Source of the DNA: Enterococcus italicus DSM 15952 | GTDB lineage: Bacteria > Bacillota > Bacilli > Lactobacillales > Enterococcaceae | Direction: 5' to 3' | NCBI RefSeq assembly: GCF_000185365.1 | Contig: NZ_GL622241.1 | Coordinates: forward strand, 1,273,133 to 1,324,351 | DNA length: 51,219 nucleotides | Part shown: piece by piece, positions 48,835 through 51,219 of the stretch | How the letters are laid out: each line of letters begins with the position of its first letter | Numbering within the stretch: the first letter of the stretch is position 1 | Made by a program: the position numbers and the translations under genes | The notes under the pieces: model-generated | Database searches by the model: none | What the model was told of the DNA's origin: nothing | What the model saw: only the letters and a program-made list of their open reading frames with translations

Positions 48835-51085
48835 ATCACGGACCAATCGGCACAAAAAAGAGCCACAGGAAAAAACCAAAAAAACGGCACCTAAAAAGAA
48901 AAAAGGAAAAAAATCAGTCCACTCTATCATTGGTAAGATTTTTTTGGCACTTCTATTTTTAGGATGTATCCTCTTTCTCGCCGGCGTTGCACTTTTTGCA
49001 TACTATATACGCGATACACCCAAACTAACTAATTCCGCACTTGATGCAACGGTATCATCTCAGTTGTACGCGGCGAATAATGAAAACTTTATCGACATCG
49101 GCACGGAAAATCGAGTAAAAATCGATCCTACTGATGTTCCCGAGCAACTTGCAGATGCGATTGTCTCTATTGAGGACAAGCGTTTTTACAAACATATTGG
49201 TGTCGATCCCATTCGGATAGTCGGCTCAGCAATTTCAAATATCTTTAAAGGAACAAAACAGGGTGGAAGCACCTTGACACAGCAACTTGTAAAACTATCC
49301 TACTTCTCAACAAATGAAGAAGATCAAACTTTCAAACGAAAAGCGCAAGAAGCATGGTTATCCGTCCAATTAGAACGTAAGAAATCAAAACAAGAAATCC
49401 TTACCTACTATATCAATAAAGTCTATATGGCCAACGGTGTATATGGGATAGAGACCGCAAGTGAAACCTATTATGGAAAGTCATTGAAAGAGTTAACTTT
49501 AGCACAAACAGCCTTACTTGCCGGTCTGCCAAATGCACCATCTTACTATAACCCATATGTAAATCCAGACGCTGCAAAGTCCAGACGAGATTTAGTCCTA
49601 CAAGCTATGCTAGACAATAAAAAGATAAGTCAAGCTGAATACGAAGCAGCCGTTAAGAGTGATGTCTCCGACGGCTTGCAAAAATTGGCAACAACGGATT
49701 CGAATTGGAAATACTACGATAACTATATTAAGCAAGTAAAAGAAGAAGTTAAGGAAAAAACGGGTAAAGATATCGATACTGCTGGATTAAAAGTGTATAC
49801 CAATCTAAATATCGATGCTCAAAAACAATTGTACACTATCGTTAACTCTGATGAATACGTTAGTTACCCTGACAGTGAGATGCAAGTCGCATCTACGCTA
49901 ATCGATGTAACCTCTGGTAAAGTCGTAGCGCAAATTGGTGGTAGAAATATCCCGGAAGACACGCGTTTGGGTACCAACCTTGCCGTAAGTACTCAAAGAG
50001 ATTTTGGCTCTACTGTGAAGCCAATTACCGATTATGGACCTGCTTTCCAATATCTCCATTACTCGACTGGTAGATATATTACCGATGAACCTTACAATTA
50101 CGAAAATTCGTCGACTGCCTTAAAGAACTGGGATAATTTGTATTATGGCACACTAACCTTAAGAAGAGCTTTAGCTCTTTCACGAAATGTACCTGCCGCC
50201 AAATTATTCGCAGATGTGGGTGTCGATGATATCACAACTTTCCTTAAAGGCTTAGGAATTGAGTATAAATCAATTTCTCAAGCTAATGCTATTACAAGTA
50301 ACACAGAGCAAGATGGCACCAAATATGGCGTATCAAGCTTAAAAATGGCCGCTGCCTATGCTGCATTTGCCAATGGTGGTACCTATTATAAGCCACAATA
50401 TGTCAATAAAATTGTCTTTCCTGACGGTACTGAAAAAACATATAGCGCTGAAGGAAAAAAAGCAATGGATGCAGGTACCGCTTATATGATCACCGATATA
50501 TTAAAGGATGTGATTAGCGGTCTAGGTAATAATGCTGCCATTAACGGCTTATACCAAGCTGGAAAAACCGGGACATCCAATTATACCGATGAACAATTAG
50601 CGCAGATTACATCGCCCTACTCCGTCTATCCAGATACGACATTTGTCGGGTACACACCACATTATTCGATGGCTGTTTGGATTGGCTATAATAATATTTT
50701 AGACCCAGTTACTAGTCAATCAGCCCATGTAGCAACAGATGTCTATCGCGAGCTGATGACATACGTCTCGTCATCTGTTGAAAATACGGATTGGGAAATG
50801 CCTGATGATTTAATTAGAGTTGGTAATGAATTATACTTTAAAGGGACTTACCAAGCACCTGTCCAATCATCAACAACTATTCAACAGTCAAGCTCAACAT
50901 CAAGTACTAGCAGTTCCTCATCCTCAACAAGTGAATCAAGTAGTAGTTCATCTACTAGCTCTTCTGAGGAAGCTGAGAGCAGTTCGAGTACTGAATCAAG
51001 TACAAACACTACACCTAGCAGCTCAATATCAAGTAGTAGCGAAGAGCAACAATCTTCAAGCTCTTCCAGTTCAGAAAATCAATAA
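48824..51085 (+). CDS. pbp1A: Class A penicillin-binding protein 1A
   Basis: The protein has 753 residues: a basic cytoplasmic N-terminus, a membrane helix at about 35-61, a GT51 glycosyltransferase with the catalytic E117 in SIEDKRFYKHIG and the QGGSTLTQQLVK block, then a transpeptidase with S396-T-V-K399, S453-R-N and K581-T-G-T. The last ~70 residues are an external tail made mostly of serine with some Glu, Gln and Thr. It polymerises and cross-links peptidoglycan. AAAGGAG is 7 bases before the ATG. Start overlaps the end of recU. Confidence 0.96.
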   Translation: MANESRTNRHKKEPQEKTKKTAPKKKKGKKSVHSIIGKIFLALLFLGCILFLAGVALFAYYIRDTPKLTNSALDATVSSQLYAANNENFIDIGTENRVKIDPTDVPEQLADAIVSIEDKRFYKHIGVDPIRIVGSAISNIFKGTKQGGSTLTQQLVKLSYFSTNEEDQTFKRKAQEAWLSVQLERKKSKQEILTYYINKVYMANGVYGIETASETYYGKSLKELTLAQTALLAGLPNAPSYYNPYVNPDAAKSRRDLVLQAMLDNKKISQAEYEAAVKSDVSDGLQKLATTDSNWKYYDNYIKQVKEEVKEKTGKDIDTAGLKVYTNLNIDAQKQLYTIVNSDEYVSYPDSEMQVASTLIDVTSGKVVAQIGGRNIPEDTRLGTNLAVSTQRDFGSTVKPITDYGPAFQYLHYSTGRYITDEPYNYENSSTALKNWDNLYYGTLTLRRALALSRNVPAAKLFADVGVDDITTFLKGLGIEYKSISQANAITSNTEQDGTKYGVSSLKMAAAYAAFANGGTYYKPQYVNKIVFPDGTEKTYSAEGKKAMDAGTAYMITDILKDVISGLGNNAAINGLYQAGKTGTSNYTDEQLAQITSPYSVYPDTTFVGYTPHYSMAVWIGYNNILDPVTSQSAHVATDVYRELMTYVSSSVENTDWEMPDDLIRVGNELYFKGTYQAPVQSSTTIQQSSSTSSTSSSSSSTSESSSSSSTSSSEEAESSSSTESSTNTTPSSSISSSSEEQQSSSSSSSENQ
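50870..51082 (+). repeat. Low-complexity serine-codon tract at the 3' end of pbp1A
   Basis: About 210 bases of degenerate AGC/AGT/TCA/TCT/TCC codons encode the serine-rich tail. Codons are mixed rather than a fixed unit, so it is not a simple tandem repeat, but such tracts often vary in length between strains. Confidence 0.7.
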
Positions 51086-51149
51086 AAAAGAGACTGCAAA
51101 AAATGTCCAGATACACGCACAAAGACCAGAAAATCTGGCTCTATAATTT

Positions 51150-51195
51150 ATTGGACTGATGAATCAGAATTGATTCTTCAGTCCAATTTTCATTT
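51150..51195 (+). terminator. Terminator of recU-pbp1A
   Basis: ATTGGACTGATGAATCA and TGATTCTTCAGTCCAAT pair over 16 of 17 positions with a 4-base loop, followed by TTTCATTTT. It ends the recU-pbp1A transcript. Confidence 0.9.
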
Positions 51196-51219
51196 TAGGT
51201 ATTAAAAAACATATCGTTC

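Noticed and set aside
50820-51146. Plus-strand ORF overlapping the end of pbp1A
   Set aside because: It is an alternate frame of the serine-codon tract, giving a Gln/Leu/Val-rich peptide with no support.

Overview
The window is a chromosomal segment of a low-GC Gram-positive coccus of the Enterococcaceae, most likely Enterococcus. This rests on an aroE-aroF-aroB-aroC-tyrA-aroA-aroK-pheA-LytR order, a CBS protein-lspA-rluD-pyr cluster, an EbsA/EbsB-like gene pair, class B RNase P RNA next to gpsB and ypsA, and strong AGGAGG-type ribosome binding sites. The species call is an inference. Most genes lie on the minus strand. I saw no insertion sequence, prophage, CRISPR array, tRNA or rRNA. This is ordinary core genome with unusual regulation in one part.

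Layout. 1-2.2 kb: a DegV-type lipid-binding protein and an LCP cell-wall ligase. 2.5-10.4 kb: the complete shikimate to Phe/Tyr operon, lacking only aroD. 10.8-14.5 kb: a TrpXYZ-type ABC transporter with two substrate-binding proteins. 14.8-18 kb: an anchored unknown protein, plus-strand rqcH and an alpha-carbonic anhydrase. 18-29.7 kb: the pyr operon for UMP synthesis, with a PyrR attenuator. 29.7-36 kb: rluD, lspA, a HEPN-like/CBS protein, fhs, the EbsA/EbsB-like pair and a cardiolipin synthase. 36-39 kb: alaS with a T-box leader. 39-45.5 kb: an FGE-like protein, a DNA glycosylase-GNAT fusion, a DEAD-box helicase, an unknown protein, an HD phosphohydrolase and an M32 carboxypeptidase. 45.5-51 kb: an RlmL-type methyltransferase, rnpB, gpsB, ypsA and the divergent recU-pbp1A pair.

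The most notable content is a pair of unannotated leader-peptide attenuators. Upstream of the Phe/Tyr operon, behind a consensus promoter, is a 19-codon ORF ending in RYYFSYFR. Upstream of the TrpX transporter is an 18-codon ORF ending in WQIWRR. In each, the stop codon is followed at once by a chain of mutually exclusive hairpins ending in an intrinsic terminator before the first structural gene. Both use the same antiterminator helix, ATCTATG with CGTAGAT, so they look like two copies of one device tuned to different aromatic amino acids. No T-box motif is visible in either, although alaS in the same window has a canonical T-box and the pyr operon a canonical PyrR site. In Firmicutes, aromatic amino acid genes are normally controlled by T-boxes or TRAP, so ribosome-mediated attenuation here deserves testing.

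Functionally, the neighbouring operons form an aromatic amino acid module: Tyr/Phe synthesis with Trp-type uptake, each sensing its own product. The pyr operon makes UMP under PyrR. The 45-51 kb end is a cell-division and wall block. Protein starts were moved to the codon best supported by a ribosome binding site wherever the longest ORF started too early. All functions are read from sequence and remembered family features, without any database search.
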